Source: an uncultured Gammaproteobacteria bacterium (GTDB taxonomy: Bacteria; Pseudomonadota; Gammaproteobacteria; GCA-002705445; GCA-002716945). Taken from it: a stretch of DNA of 64,000 nucleotides. Positions 17,348-27,729 of this stretch are shown here, in pieces. A program made the translations under genes and the position numbers. Location of the stretch: assembly GCA_902521725.1 (NCBI GenBank), contig CABYTF010000003.1, forward strand, positions 1 to 64,000, written 5' to 3'. The notes under the pieces were generated by a model, which was not told the origin of the DNA, searched no databases, and saw only the letters and a program-made list of their open reading frames with translations. Position 1 is the first letter of the stretch. Each line of letters starts with the position of its first letter.

Positions 17348-18726
17348 CTTTTAAAAATATTCATTATATCTTTTATATCGCCAGCTCCCTGGAGAACTAA
17401 TACAGAATTATCAAAATTAATATTTTTTAAAACATTTTCAACCTCATCAATGGACTTAAGTAATGATTTATTTTTATTTTTAATTTTCTGATAGATAAAG
17501 GATGAGTCATATGAATTATTTTTCTCACCAGCTGAGTAAGTTGGAAGTAAAATAATTCGATCTAGTCTTCTGAATACATCAAGAAATAGTCGCCAATGTG
17601 CTTTTGTCCTTGAGAATCGATGAGGCTGGAAAATCATCACTATTTTTTTTTCTGGATATAAATTATTGATGGTATCAAGAGTTGAGTTGATTTCTGTTGG
17701 ATGATGGCCATAATCATCAATAATGACTGGCTTATATTTGTTAATGTAAATGTCCTCATAGACGTCAAATCTTCGGCTTGCACCGAAAAAACTATTCAAT
17801 GATTTAATGATCTTAGTGATTGATATACCAAGGTGTAGACAAACTGATAAAGCAGAGAGGATGTTATACACATTATGTTTACCTAATAGATTGGTGGACA
17901 CTCTGTAACTCCTGCTTGAAAAAACGACATCAAACTGCATTTTCTTTCCATCTATATATTTTATAGACTTTGCTTTTATACTATTGCTTTCTTTGAGTCC
18001 ATACGTGCAAACGCCTCTATTAATCTTTTTTAGTAACTTCAATGAATTCTTGTCATCGCCATTGATAAACACTTTTCCGTAAAAAGGAACAGAGTTCATC
18101 AGTTCCAACATTGAAGTCTCGAGTTTACCGTAGTTATGGTCATAATTATCTAAATGTTCTTGGTCTAAGTTCGTAAGAACAACTAGGTGAGGTGTCAATT
18201 TAGAAAAGCTTGGATCGCTCTCATCCGTCTCGGTTACAAGATAGTGACTATTACCTAATTTGACATGTGGATCATCAGTTTTTAATTTACCACCGATCAA
18301 ATATGTAGGATCCAGCTTATTTTCATACATAATGTGACTTAGCAGACTGGTAGTTGTCGTTTTGCCATGTGATCCCGTGATTGATATTCCATATTTTAGT
18401 CTCATAAGTTCCGCTAGAATCTGCATGCGACTTAAAACAGTTAGACTGTTTTGTCGTGAAAATTTAAGCTCAATATTATTTCTTTGGATAGCATTCGAGA
18501 ATACTACTATATCTTTTAGATTTATATTCTTAGAGTCATGACCAATGAATACTTTTATTTTCATTTTTCGCAATCTCTTAATTGCATTGTTCTCCTGAAT
18601 ATCGGAACCTCTTACTGTAAATCCGAGATTATGAAGTAATTCTGCGATACCCATCATCCCTGAACCGCCGATGCCTATCAAGAAGAAGGACTTATTTTTA
18701 AGATGCTGTGTTATTGAGTTCTTCAT
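17344..18726 (-). CDS. murC: UDP-N-acetylmuramate--L-alanine ligase MurC
   Basis: First amino-acid ligase of peptidoglycan precursor synthesis. The 460 residues contain the N-terminal nucleotide-sugar binding GIGGSGMMGIAELLHNLG and the ATP loop TGSHGKTTTTSLL (about residues 115-127). VLTNLDQEHLDNY and the C-terminal IIDDYGHHPTEI with FQPHRFSRT are MurC-specific. It overlaps murG by 29 bp, one of several deep overlaps in this cluster. Confidence 0.97.
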   Translation of the reverse strand: MKNSITQHLKNKSFFLIGIGGSGMMGIAELLHNLGFTVRGSDIQENNAIKRLRKMKIKVFIGHDSKNINLKDIVVFSNAIQRNNIELKFSRQNSLTVLSRMQILAELMRLKYGISITGSHGKTTTTSLLSHIMYENKLDPTYLIGGKLKTDDPHVKLGNSHYLVTETDESDPSFSKLTPHLVVLTNLDQEHLDNYDHNYGKLETSMLELMNSVPFYGKVFINGDDKNSLKLLKKINRGVCTYGLKESNSIKAKSIKYIDGKKMQFDVVFSSRSYRVSTNLLGKHNVYNILSALSVCLHLGISITKIIKSLNSFFGASRRFDVYEDIYINKYKPVIIDDYGHHPTEINSTLDTINNLYPEKKIVMIFQPHRFSRTKAHWRLFLDVFRRLDRIILLPTYSAGEKNNSYDSSFIYQKIKNKNKSLLKSIDEVENVLKNINFDNSVLVLQGAGDIKDIMNIFKR

Positions 18727-19789
18727 TGAGTTCAGGAATATTATTTAGAATTATAGCACTTGAATTCTCTGGAAAAAGATTTTTACCATTTTTAGATAAT
18801 TTCAATAAAAGCTCCTGATTACTATATAACTCATCTAGATGTTTATTAAGCTCCGAGGAAAAACTATCATTTTCCTCAACGATGATTGCTGCCATGCTAG
18901 CTTCTAAGAATTTAGCGTTATAATATTGGTGCCTGTCGGTGGCATACAGGAAAGGTACAAGTATAGCTGCTCTTCCTGCTTTGCAGATTTCACTTAATGT
19001 CATTGAACCTGCTCTTGATATGATTATATCTGACCAGTCATACAATAATTCCATCTCATGTGAGAATTCTAAAACATCAGATGAAATATGTAAGTTATTA
19101 TATTTTTTTTCAACTAAAATACGGTCTTTGTTGCCTGAGATATGTTTAATTTTGAATTTATTACCAAATTTTGAGACGCAGGTTGGAATCGTCTGATTAA
19201 AAAATCTTGCTCCCTGACTTCCGCCAAATATTAGTATGTTTAATATTTCTTTTCTATTCTTATATTTTAGCTCAGGCTTGGTTATCTCAGAAAAACTATC
19301 TTGGATTGGATTTCCGGAATGAATGATTTTTTTGTTCTTGGAAAATGTCTCAGGAAATGTTTGAAAAGTTCTTTTTGACATCCAATTATTAATTTTATTT
19401 GCGGTTCCTGGTATAGAGTTTGACTCGTGAGCATATACAGGCACTCTCATAATAAAAGCAGCAATAGATACTGGAACAGTTATATATCCTCCAAAACCTA
19501 TCATAAAGATTGGTTTCACTCTTTTTACATGGATAAGACTCTGGATTATGGATCTAAGAAGATTAAAGAAACCCTTTAACTTATGAAAAATACTTTTGCC
19601 TCTAATTCCTGACGAATTTAGATATTTAAAGCTAATTCTCTTATCATTTATAATTGTATTTTCTATCCCATCTTTTGTCCCTATCCATGTAACTGCATAA
19701 TTTGAATCAATTAGTAGCCTTGATATATTTTTAGCTGGAATTACATGACCACCTGTTCCACTAGCAACTATAAATATATTTTTTTTCAT
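18698..19789 (-). CDS. murG: Undecaprenyl-PP-MurNAc-pentapeptide GlcNAc transferase MurG
   Basis: Glycosyltransferase (GT28) converting lipid I to lipid II at the inner face of the cytoplasmic membrane. The N-terminal glycine-rich loop SGTGGHVIPAKNI is near residue 10. GFGGYITVPVSIAAF, HESNSIPGTANK and the donor-site GGSQGARFFN and SRAGSMTLSEI blocks follow. 363 residues, normal length. It overlaps ftsW by 4 bp and murC by 29 bp. Confidence 0.97.
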   Translation of the reverse strand: MKKNIFIVASGTGGHVIPAKNISRLLIDSNYAVTWIGTKDGIENTIINDKRISFKYLNSSGIRGKSIFHKLKGFFNLLRSIIQSLIHVKRVKPIFMIGFGGYITVPVSIAAFIMRVPVYAHESNSIPGTANKINNWMSKRTFQTFPETFSKNKKIIHSGNPIQDSFSEITKPELKYKNRKEILNILIFGGSQGARFFNQTIPTCVSKFGNKFKIKHISGNKDRILVEKKYNNLHISSDVLEFSHEMELLYDWSDIIISRAGSMTLSEICKAGRAAILVPFLYATDRHQYYNAKFLEASMAAIIVEENDSFSSELNKHLDELYSNQELLLKLSKNGKNLFPENSSAIILNNIPELNEELNNTAS

Positions 19790-20940
19790 TTTTGATTCTT
19801 CAGTACTGCTTGGCTAAATATTTGTTTGTTCTCAATTTGTATCCTGATTAGGATGCCTATATAGGTAAACATAAGCAAGAGGTTTGTTCCTCCATAACTA
19901 ATGAAAGGAAGTCCCATTCCTTTTGTTGGGAATAAACCAATATTAACTAAAATGTGAATCATTGTCTGAATAAACATTAAAAGTACAATCGACAAAATAA
20001 TATTTGACGAGAATTGTGATATCTTAGATGTCTTGTTATAAAAAATAAAAATTCTTGAGAAGAATAAAAAATAGAGCACTAAAAGTATTACCAGAAAAAT
20101 AAAACCTAGTTCCTCACCAATAATTGCTAGAATAAAATCATTATATTGCTCTGGTAAATAAAATAGCTTTTGAGTACTAGAGCCAAGCCCCTGTCCAAAT
20201 AAACCGCCTGAGGACAATGCTATTTGGGAGGCAATGATTTGATATCCACTACCCTGTGGGTCACTCCATGGATCAATGAATGCTAATAGGCGTTGTACTC
20301 TGTATGGGTAGAGGAATATTAATAAGAATATTGGTAGAACTGAAATCGATAATATTTTTATAAGATTCATAATCCTCAAATTTGATAAAAAAGAAAATGT
20401 AATAAACGCTAGAAAAAGTAGGATCATGCTTCCAAAATCTCTCTGGGATACTATCACCAACATCAAAATTGATAAAAAAACAAATACTTTAAGATAGTTT
20501 TTATCAAAATCATTTCTTGTAATATAGCCAGATAACCACAAGAAGAAAAAAAGACGCGATATCTCAGATATTTGCAGAGTGAAAAATCCTAGATCAATCC
20601 ACCTTGTAGCACCATTGATGGTCGTTCCTAGTCCAGGTATATGAACTAAAAGAGATAATATTATTGCAAGAAGTAAAAAGTATTGTCCATAATCGTAGTA
20701 AAATTTTACTTTTATCCGGGCGACTATGCTAAGGACAAGTAATCCCAGTATTATAAAAATAAAATGTTTTTTTAAAAAGAAAAGTGGATTAGAGAACTTA
20801 GCTGCAGCAAAATCAACAGTTGACGATGCAACCATTATCAAACCAATTAATATCAGACTAGTAACACATGCTAAAAAAAGTAAATCGAGCCCTCTACTAT
20901 CAAAAAACTCTATAATATTTCTAATTCTGTTGACTAGCAT
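19786..20940 (-). CDS. ftsW: Septal peptidoglycan glycosyltransferase FtsW
   Basis: SEDS-family polymerase that works with FtsI at the septum. The 384 residues have about ten transmembrane helices, the early MVASSTVDFAAAKFSNP stretch, and TRWIDLGFFTLQISEISRL around residues 111-129. The C-terminal family signature FPTKGMGLPFISYGGTN is present. It lies between murD (20-bp overlap) and murG, the usual order. Confidence 0.96.
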   Translation of the reverse strand: MLVNRIRNIIEFFDSRGLDLLFLACVTSLILIGLIMVASSTVDFAAAKFSNPLFFLKKHFIFIILGLLVLSIVARIKVKFYYDYGQYFLLLAIILSLLVHIPGLGTTINGATRWIDLGFFTLQISEISRLFFFLWLSGYITRNDFDKNYLKVFVFLSILMLVIVSQRDFGSMILLFLAFITFSFLSNLRIMNLIKILSISVLPIFLLIFLYPYRVQRLLAFIDPWSDPQGSGYQIIASQIALSSGGLFGQGLGSSTQKLFYLPEQYNDFILAIIGEELGFIFLVILLVLYFLFFSRIFIFYNKTSKISQFSSNIILSIVLLMFIQTMIHILVNIGLFPTKGMGLPFISYGGTNLLLMFTYIGILIRIQIENKQIFSQAVLKNQK

Positions 20941-22207
20941 ACTTTTTTACAAGTTCTTTAAAGTGATTACCACGATGTTGATAATTATCATATAAATAAT
21001 AGCTTGAAGTTCCTGGTGACATAAGAACGGTATCGCCTGGCACCATCACAGAAAAGATATACGAGATTGCATCCTCAAGATCTTCATAACAAACTTGGTT
21101 TGTATTAACGTGTAAAAGGTTTTTAAGGTCATCTTTATTATCCCCAATCATGATTAATATTTTTACTTTATCATTTATCAGCTCTTTCAGAATTTTGTAT
21201 GACATTCTCTTGTGATCGCCTCCCATAATGAGAATTATATTATTTCCTAGTGACATTAATGCATTACTTGTTGAGTCGGCATTAGTTGATTTAGAGTCAT
21301 TTATGAATTTTATATCATTGAAAGTAAGAAATTTTTCAACTCTATGTTCAAGCCTCTTGCGCTTATCAAAAGAACTGAGAACATGCTCTAAAGATAAACC
21401 AATGATTTTAAGCACTGAGATAGATGCGCATAAATTATGTAGATCATGTCTACCATCAATAAGATAAGATTTTAGGAAATATGAAATATGGGCATTATCT
21501 GTAATAGATAAACCATCGATAACGCAGTCATCGATTAGAAACATTTCATCTCTTACTTCGAATGTTGAATACTTATCATGATGATCTAAATTTTTATGTA
21601 TTAGTTTATATTTTGCGCTATTAAATATTTTTTCCTTGATCCCAAAATAATTTTCTAGTGTTCTGTGCCTTTCAAGGTGATCCTCAGACAAGTTCAAAAT
21701 AATTGAAATAAAAGAATTTAGCTTACTTATATATTCCAGCTGGTAACTAGAAAGCTCTAATAAAATATAGTCATATGAGTTCTGAAGAGACTCAAAAACA
21801 GAAATACCATTGTTTCCACAAGCAATTGCACTAATATTGTTATCATTTAATATGTCGGCTATAAGATTAACTGTTGATGTTTTGCCATTAGTTCCTGTTA
21901 CACAGATAAACTTTGATTGTGATAGTTTTTGAATTATTTCTATATCAGTCGTGAATTTACATCCTGATGAAGCTAACTTTTGTAATACATGATTTGTTGG
22001 TGGAATTCCTGGACTTATAACAGCATAATCAATTCTATTTAGGTCAATCTTTTTCTTTTTACATATAATCTCATCATTATTTATATCAATAACATCATTT
22101 GTAGTAGTAGAGTAATAAATTATATCATTCTCTTTGAAAAATTTACTGCAATGCTCGAATGTTCTACCTTCGCCTATTATGAGAAATGAAGATTTAAAAA
22201 TATTCAT
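20921..22207 (-). CDS. murD: UDP-N-acetylmuramoylalanine--D-glutamate ligase MurD
   Basis: Adds D-Glu to UDP-MurNAc-L-Ala. The 428 residues carry the ATP loop VTGTNGKTSTVNLI (about 101-114), LELSSYQLEYI and NLSEDHLERH. KFINDSKSTNADST and the C-terminal LMSPGTSSYYLYDNYQHRGNHFKELV-type ending (shown here in part) are also typical of MurD. It is coupled to mraY by a 4-bp overlap and to ftsW by 20 bp. Confidence 0.97.
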   Translation of the reverse strand: MNIFKSSFLIIGEGRTFEHCSKFFKENDIIYYSTTTNDVIDINNDEIICKKKKIDLNRIDYAVISPGIPPTNHVLQKLASSGCKFTTDIEIIQKLSQSKFICVTGTNGKTSTVNLIADILNDNNISAIACGNNGISVFESLQNSYDYILLELSSYQLEYISKLNSFISIILNLSEDHLERHRTLENYFGIKEKIFNSAKYKLIHKNLDHHDKYSTFEVRDEMFLIDDCVIDGLSITDNAHISYFLKSYLIDGRHDLHNLCASISVLKIIGLSLEHVLSSFDKRKRLEHRVEKFLTFNDIKFINDSKSTNADSTSNALMSLGNNIILIMGGDHKRMSYKILKELINDKVKILIMIGDNKDDLKNLLHVNTNQVCYEDLEDAISYIFSVMVPGDTVLMSPGTSSYYLYDNYQHRGNHFKELVKKYASQQN

Positions 22208-23289
22208 CGTATTTTAAGTGTCGACAAAGCTATTAGGACTAAGATAAATGTGATTATCCAAAATCTCATAATAATCTTAGGTTCAGACAATCCTGAAAGC
22301 TCATAATGATGGTGAAGTGGTGCCATCTTAAAAACTCGTTTACCATTTCTCATTTTAAATGATGTAACCTGAATAATTACAGACAATACCTCAGCAATAA
22401 ATATTCCACTCATGATAGCAAAAGCAAGTTCTTGCTTAAGAATAATGGCAAGTAAGCCAAGTGAACTTCCAAGAGACAATGATCCGCAATCACCCATGAA
22501 TATTTCTGCTGGATATGAATTAAACCAGAGAAAACCTAGTCCTGCCCCAACAAGGGATGCAGCAAATATAGCGGCCTCTCCTGAACCTTCCAAATAAGGT
22601 ATGAGTAAATACTCCGATATATTTATATTCCCATGAACATAAGCAAATATCACAAACGCAGATGCAATTAATATACATGGTAATATAGCTAACCCATCTA
22701 AACCGTCAGTTAAATTCACCGCGTTTGATGAGCCGACAAGAATAAATATTGACCAAGGTATAAAGAAAATACCTAGATAGATACTGTTGTCTTTTAAGAA
22801 TGGCATTACAGAGCTAGTATCTCCTGTATCCATAAAGACATATAAATAGATAGTAATCAGAGAGGCAGAAACAATCTGGAAAAAGAGCTTTAACCTTCCT
22901 TTGATCCCATCACTTTTGCCCTCGACTAATTTTTTATAGTCATCATAAAAACCTATTAGACCAAAACTAAGAATACCAAATAATAATAATAGAATGTAAT
23001 GATTGCTTAAGTCAGACCAAAGTAATGTAGAAATTACTATAGATGATATGATAATCAAACCACCCATCGTTGGTGTCCTATTTTTTTTATCTATATGACT
23101 CGATGGTCCATCATCCCTAATAGACTGGTAAAATTGTTTCTCAGTCAGATACTTAATTATGTACGGTCCGAGAACGAGTGAGATAATGAGTGATGTTAAT
23201 GCACCCATTACTATCCTAAGTGTTAGATACTGAAATACATTAAAGCCTGAGTAATATTGAGACAGATATTCGAATAAGAATAGCAACAT
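22204..23289 (-). CDS. mraY: Phospho-MurNAc-pentapeptide transferase MraY
   Basis: Integral membrane enzyme forming lipid I on undecaprenyl phosphate. The 361 residues show ten hydrophobic spans and the conserved cytoplasmic loops KNRTPTMGGLI and GFYDDYKK (aspartate pair). NAVNLTDGLDGLA, FMGDCGSLSLG and the histidine loop APLHHHYEL follow. Length equals E. coli MraY (360). It is separated from murF by 4 bp. Confidence 0.98.
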   Translation of the reverse strand: MLLFLFEYLSQYYSGFNVFQYLTLRIVMGALTSLIISLVLGPYIIKYLTEKQFYQSIRDDGPSSHIDKKNRTPTMGGLIIISSIVISTLLWSDLSNHYILLLLFGILSFGLIGFYDDYKKLVEGKSDGIKGRLKLFFQIVSASLITIYLYVFMDTGDTSSVMPFLKDNSIYLGIFFIPWSIFILVGSSNAVNLTDGLDGLAILPCILIASAFVIFAYVHGNINISEYLLIPYLEGSGEAAIFAASLVGAGLGFLWFNSYPAEIFMGDCGSLSLGSSLGLLAIILKQELAFAIMSGIFIAEVLSVIIQVTSFKMRNGKRVFKMAPLHHHYELSGLSEPKIIMRFWIITFILVLIALSTLKIR

Positions 23290-23293
23290 TCTC

Positions 23294-24628
23294 CTACTTC
23301 AAACCCCTTGCAACAATATCAAAATTCATAAATCTAGAAGCTTTAATAAGCACTACAGTACTCTCATCAGAGAGACTGCGAGCATAATCCGTCAACTTTA
23401 TGATATCATCAAAAGTTGTGCAACCATCTCCAAATATTGATTTTGCCTCACTTTTATATTTGCCCATGTACAGGAGGTGTTTAACATCAATATCTTTCGC
23501 TAGTCTGAAAACAGATAAATGGTGCTCGAGAGATCTTTCTGCGAGCTCACCCATATCACCCATTATAAAGATTTTATTTTTATTGAAACTCTTTAGTTGA
23601 TTTAAAGATGTTTTCATGGATTCTGGATTTGCATTATATGAATCATCGATAACTATAGACTTGTTTGATGAGACATAACAATAGAACCTACCTTGTACAC
23701 CAGAAAAGTTCTTGATGCCGTCCTTAACAGATTGAATATTCGCACCCGCCTCCATTGCTAAGGCTATGCTAAATAACAAATTGATAACTAATGCCTTAGA
23801 GCTACTTTTTTTACTTAACTCAAACTTACCTTTTGGCGTTGATACGTAAAAGAATTCCTCATCTATTTTTTCAAAATAATAATCTGCGCTATTCAATATA
23901 GAAATAGTAGTAATTTTTTTAAGCTTATTCATTTTTTCCCATTTATCAAAGTGCTTATCATCTTTATTCAATACAACTTGATCTGTGTTTGAGTGAGAAA
24001 AAATCTCCTCTTTAGTGCTCAATAGAGTTTCAAAGCTACCAAAAGACTCCATATGAGCCTCAGAAACATTTAATAATGCGGTCATATTCGGCTCACAAAT
24101 ATCTACTAAATTACTAATATCATTTTTTTTGCTAGCTCCAAGCTCATATACACACCTTTGATAATTCTCTTCGGGAGACTTTAAGATTGATAATGGCAAA
24201 CCAATATCATTATTATAATTACCTAGAGTTGTACTCACAGAAAAGCATTGTTTTAGTATCGCAGTTGTCAGTTGAGTCACGGAGGTTTTGCCATTTGTCC
24301 CTGTAATACCTATCGTAAAAGGTGATCCGATAACTTTTCTGTAGCCCGCAGCAAGTTCTCCAAGGGATTTTAATGTATTTTGACAAACTATGTATGGAAC
24401 GCTAATTTTCGAGACATCAAAGCTATCATTACATAATATTGCTGATGCCCCACTATTGATTGATTCTTGTATATAATCATGCCCATCAAATTTATTTCCC
24501 ACTATTGCTACAAAAAAGTCCCCTTTTTGTACTTTCCTGCTATCAATCGTTATATTGTGTATATTAATATCAGGTCCTTTCAGATCAAGTGATAAAATGT
24601 TAGCAATCTTTGATAGTTTTATATTCAT
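23294..24628 (-). CDS. murF: UDP-MurNAc-tripeptide--D-Ala-D-Ala ligase MurF
   Basis: Completes the UDP-MurNAc-pentapeptide. The 444 residues include DSRKVQKGDFFVAI (UDP-sugar binding) and the ATP loop TGTNGKTSVTQL (about residues 108-119). ELGASKKNDI, the lysine-bearing STKEEIF region and VIDDSYNANPESM are also present. The 5' end overlaps murE by 29 bp. Confidence 0.97.
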   Translation of the reverse strand: MNIKLSKIANILSLDLKGPDINIHNITIDSRKVQKGDFFVAIVGNKFDGHDYIQESINSGASAILCNDSFDVSKISVPYIVCQNTLKSLGELAAGYRKVIGSPFTIGITGTNGKTSVTQLTTAILKQCFSVSTTLGNYNNDIGLPLSILKSPEENYQRCVYELGASKKNDISNLVDICEPNMTALLNVSEAHMESFGSFETLLSTKEEIFSHSNTDQVVLNKDDKHFDKWEKMNKLKKITTISILNSADYYFEKIDEEFFYVSTPKGKFELSKKSSSKALVINLLFSIALAMEAGANIQSVKDGIKNFSGVQGRFYCYVSSNKSIVIDDSYNANPESMKTSLNQLKSFNKNKIFIMGDMGELAERSLEHHLSVFRLAKDIDVKHLLYMGKYKSEAKSIFGDGCTTFDDIIKLTDYARSLSDESTVVLIKASRFMNFDIVARGLK

Positions 24629-26039
24629 AGTTCCTTATAATTTTTTTTAGAAAAATAACATCATTATGTTTAATTTTTTTATTATTTTCTAAAATATAAT
24701 CTTCATTACCTTTACCGAGTATAAAGTTTAGCTGATCATGCGAGGATGTTTTAAACATATGCTTGATAGCCTCCTTTCTTGACTTAATAATTTTAACTTT
24801 ATCAAGATTCTTAATTCCTTTCAGAATATCATGCAGTATTTTTTTGAAATTCTCTTTCCTTGAGTTATCTTCAGTGATAATTATTTTTGATGAAAACTGA
24901 TCAACAATCTTGCTGGTTTTTTTTCTTTTCAACTTATCTCTATCACCACCGCATCCAAATAGGGTGCATATATTTCTATTCATGTTGAAATCTTTATATA
25001 TATTTCTATACGCTTGAACTGTGTGGGCATAGTCTATAATAAAATCTCCCTTCTCGTTTGTATTGAAAATCTGTCTTCTCCCCTCAACAGATTTAAGATT
25101 ATTGATAGATTTAAATATCATTGGAGTTTTATATTTCTCGAGTCTCATAACTGCAAATATCATGAGTAATGAATATGAATTGAAATTCTTCAGCTCTCTT
25201 ATTTTTTCTCTTGAAGGTATATTTATAATTTTTTTATCTTTCGATTTATCCTGAGAGATATAAAAAAGATTTTTGCAATTATATTGAAGATGATTAATAC
25301 CCTTTAGATTTTTAGAATCGAGATTTATAATTGATGTTTTACTTTGATTCAATATTTTTAATTTACTATCAATATAATTTTTCAAGCTTTTATGATATTC
25401 GATATGATCTTGATCAATATTTGTAATTATAGAATAAGTGAAGCATATACCATCTAGCCTTCCTTGGTGGAGTCCTTGAGATGAACACTCGATAATTACA
25501 TAATCACACTTTCTCATAATAAAAAATCTAAGATATTTATAGCAAATATCTATTGGTGGTGTTGTATATTCATTTTCACTCAGATTAGGATAAATTCCTG
25601 CTCCCTCACTAGAAATGACGCCAACTTTTTTATTCTGATGCATCAATGCTTGTGCTAGTAATAATACGGTTGATGTTTTCCCATTCGTACCTGTGATACC
25701 GATTGTGATTGGCTTATGTTTTTTATTCTTTAAATCAACTTTGAATATTTCAATATATATTTTTTTAATATCTCTCTCAATTAAAAATGGAATTGATGTT
25801 CTAATTCTTTGTCTAGTTATATAAAATGGCGTGATAAATCCAGATGCTCCTTTAGCGATAGCATTATTTATATTAGTAATATTTTTTTCGATATCTGACT
25901 CTAAGGAAATAAATATCTGGTTATTGTTAATGCGACGAGAGTCAATACTGAATCTATCTGATAAGTATTCTGCTCGATCAGAGTTTTTTAGAATAAAGTT
26001 AGTACATATTTTTAATCTATTCAGTTCCTGCATACTCAA
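24600..26039 (-). CDS. murE: UDP-MurNAc-L-Ala-D-Glu--meso-DAP ligase MurE
   Basis: Adds the third peptide residue to the peptidoglycan precursor. The 479 residues have DSRRINNNQIFISL, the ATP loop GITGTNGKTSTVLLLA (about 113-128), ECSSQGLHQGRLDG and TNIDQDHIEYH. The substrate-selecting motif, DNPR in diaminopimelate-adding enzymes, reads DNSR here. The Arg that contacts DAP is kept while the Pro is replaced. A gammaproteobacterium is expected to use meso-DAP. It overlaps ftsI by 23 bp and murF by 29 bp. Confidence 0.95.
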   Translation of the reverse strand: MSMQELNRLKICTNFILKNSDRAEYLSDRFSIDSRRINNNQIFISLESDIEKNITNINNAIAKGASGFITPFYITRQRIRTSIPFLIERDIKKIYIEIFKVDLKNKKHKPITIGITGTNGKTSTVLLLAQALMHQNKKVGVISSEGAGIYPNLSENEYTTPPIDICYKYLRFFIMRKCDYVIIECSSQGLHQGRLDGICFTYSIITNIDQDHIEYHKSLKNYIDSKLKILNQSKTSIINLDSKNLKGINHLQYNCKNLFYISQDKSKDKKIINIPSREKIRELKNFNSYSLLMIFAVMRLEKYKTPMIFKSINNLKSVEGRRQIFNTNEKGDFIIDYAHTVQAYRNIYKDFNMNRNICTLFGCGGDRDKLKRKKTSKIVDQFSSKIIITEDNSRKENFKKILHDILKGIKNLDKVKIIKSRKEAIKHMFKTSSHDQLNFILGKGNEDYILENNKKIKHNDVIFLKKIIRNYEYKTIKDC

Positions 26040-27729
26040 TACTTTCTAATATTCTCATAGAGTGTTGTAAAAATTCTCCAAAAACAGGTGCGGCATGAAA
26101 TCCACCAGAGCCTTCTCTGTCTTTTGGCTCTCTTATGATAACAGCTGCAACGTACTTAGGTTTTGGGTTTCCTAAAATTCCAACAAATAAAGCGTTATGT
26201 AAATTCTTCTTATATTCACCATTTTTTATTTGTCTAACTGTTCCTGTTTTTCCATATGTAGTGTAGCCACTCACCCTAGCTTTTTTGCCTGTACCATCAG
26301 GAGAATGAACGACCTCTCTCATCATATCAAGAACAGTCTCGGATATTTGCCTATCTAATATCTGTTTTCTGTCATCTGTATCAGTGTTTTTAATATATTT
26401 CAGTTGGGTTTGCGAACCAATATTAGCTAGCATAGTATAAGCATTCACTAGGTGCATTAGCGATACTGATAGCCCATAACCGTAACCAATGCTAAAGTGA
26501 TTCGAGTCGCTTAGTGAGTTGTGTGATGGTACAGATCCATTTTTTGAGCCAGGAAGATTTATAAACAATGATTGCCCAAATCCAAATAAATCAAGATTTC
26601 TTGTCAGTTGTTTTTTTGACAATTTTTTAGAGACCTTGGCAGCACCAATATTACTTGAAAGCTTAATAATGTCACTCGTCGATACCTTCCCAAGATATTT
26701 CCAGTCTTTAATTTCTTTATTATCTAATTTAACTACACCTGGAGCAGTATCAATGATTGTTGATTCGTCAATAACTTTGTTTCTCAGAGCTGCATATATG
26801 ATGAAAGGTTTAATTGTTGAACCTGGTTCGATTAAGTCATAAATAGCCCTATTTTTTATTTTTATTCCTCTATAAGTTTGTCTTTTTTCTGGATCAAAAG
26901 ATGGATAGTTCGCCATTGACAAAATATTGCCAGATTTAGCCTCTACAAGAACTATAGAGCCACTTTCTGCTTGGTATCTTTGTATATACTTTTTGAGCAC
27001 ATCATATGCGATTATTTGTATTCGTTTATCAAGTGTTAAAATCAGGTTTTTCCCGGGACTTGGCTTATTAATAACCTCGATTGTCTCGATAGATCTTCCA
27101 ATATTGTCTTTTTTGATTCTCTTATTTCCGTCTACAGGCTTAAGAATATTATCATTAACTAATTCTATTCCCTCTTGACCGTTGTCATCAATATCAGTAA
27201 AACCGATTACATTAGAGAAGGCCTCACCACCCAAATATGATCTTTTATTTTCATTAATAAAGTAAATATTTGGATTAGACAGTTTACTTATTTCATAATA
27301 TGTTGATTTAGAGATATGCCTTTTAAGGTAGTATTCTTTTCTGTTCTTATTCTTATTTATTATTTTTCTCAGCTTGTCATTAGGCATATTCAGAATATTG
27401 GCGAGTTTTTCCACGTCTACATTATTATCTCTATAGAATAGTCTATTTGGATTTATACACAGTGTTTTTGCAGGCAATGACATAGCAAGGATGTTCTTAT
27501 TTCGATCGTAAATTATGCCTCTTTGTGCCTTGATAATCTGGTTATGAATTTGCCTTTTAGATGCCTCATCGAAAATATTTTGTTTACATGAACCTTCATT
27601 AAAATAGAAGCAATCAGTACCTTTAATTTGAAGTTGATACAATCGAGTAATTATGAGTAGAAATATGACAAGTGCTGCTGTTATGAATAACAGCAGCCTT
27701 ATATTCTGAGTTTTAGTCGTATTCTTAAT
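26017..27729 (-). CDS. ftsI: Septal transpeptidase FtsI (PBP3), apparent ATT start
   Basis: Class B penicillin-binding protein, the septal peptidoglycan transpeptidase partnered with FtsW. The catalytic region has the Ser motif EPGSTIKPF, SSN (SSNIGAAK) and KTGT (YGKTGTVRQI). The first conventional start in frame is a TTG at 27642, which would remove the membrane anchor. Upstream codons back to a stop at 27742-27744 encode an obvious anchor ([20 protein letters not shown] and on). They contain no ATG, GTG or TTG. The most likely start is ATT at 27727-27729, overlapping the ftsZ TAA, giving 570 residues. A sequencing error or mutated ATG is the alternative. Confidence 0.85.
   Translation of the reverse strand: MKNTTKTQNIRLLLFITAALVIFLLIITRLYQLQIKGTDCFYFNEGSCKQNIFDEASKRQIHNQIIKAQRGIIYDRNKNILAMSLPAKTLCINPNRLFYRDNNVDVEKLANILNMPNDKLRKIINKNKNRKEYYLKRHISKSTYYEISKLSNPNIYFINENKRSYLGGEAFSNVIGFTDIDDNGQEGIELVNDNILKPVDGNKRIKKDNIGRSIETIEVINKPSPGKNLILTLDKRIQIIAYDVLKKYIQRYQAESGSIVLVEAKSGNILSMANYPSFDPEKRQTYRGIKIKNRAIYDLIEPGSTIKPFIIYAALRNKVIDESTIIDTAPGVVKLDNKEIKDWKYLGKVSTSDIIKLSSNIGAAKVSKKLSKKQLTRNLDLFGFGQSLFINLPGSKNGSVPSHNSLSDSNHFSIGYGYGLSVSLMHLVNAYTMLANIGSQTQLKYIKNTDTDDRKQILDRQISETVLDMMREVVHSPDGTGKKARVSGYTTYGKTGTVRQIKNGEYKKNLHNALFVGILGNPKPKYVAAVIIREPKDREGSGGFHAAPVFGEFLQHSMRILESIEYAGTE

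Noticed and set aside
26017-27642. FtsI starting at the TTG at 27642
   Set aside because: It would remove the membrane anchor that is encoded in frame just upstream; kept only as a fallback.
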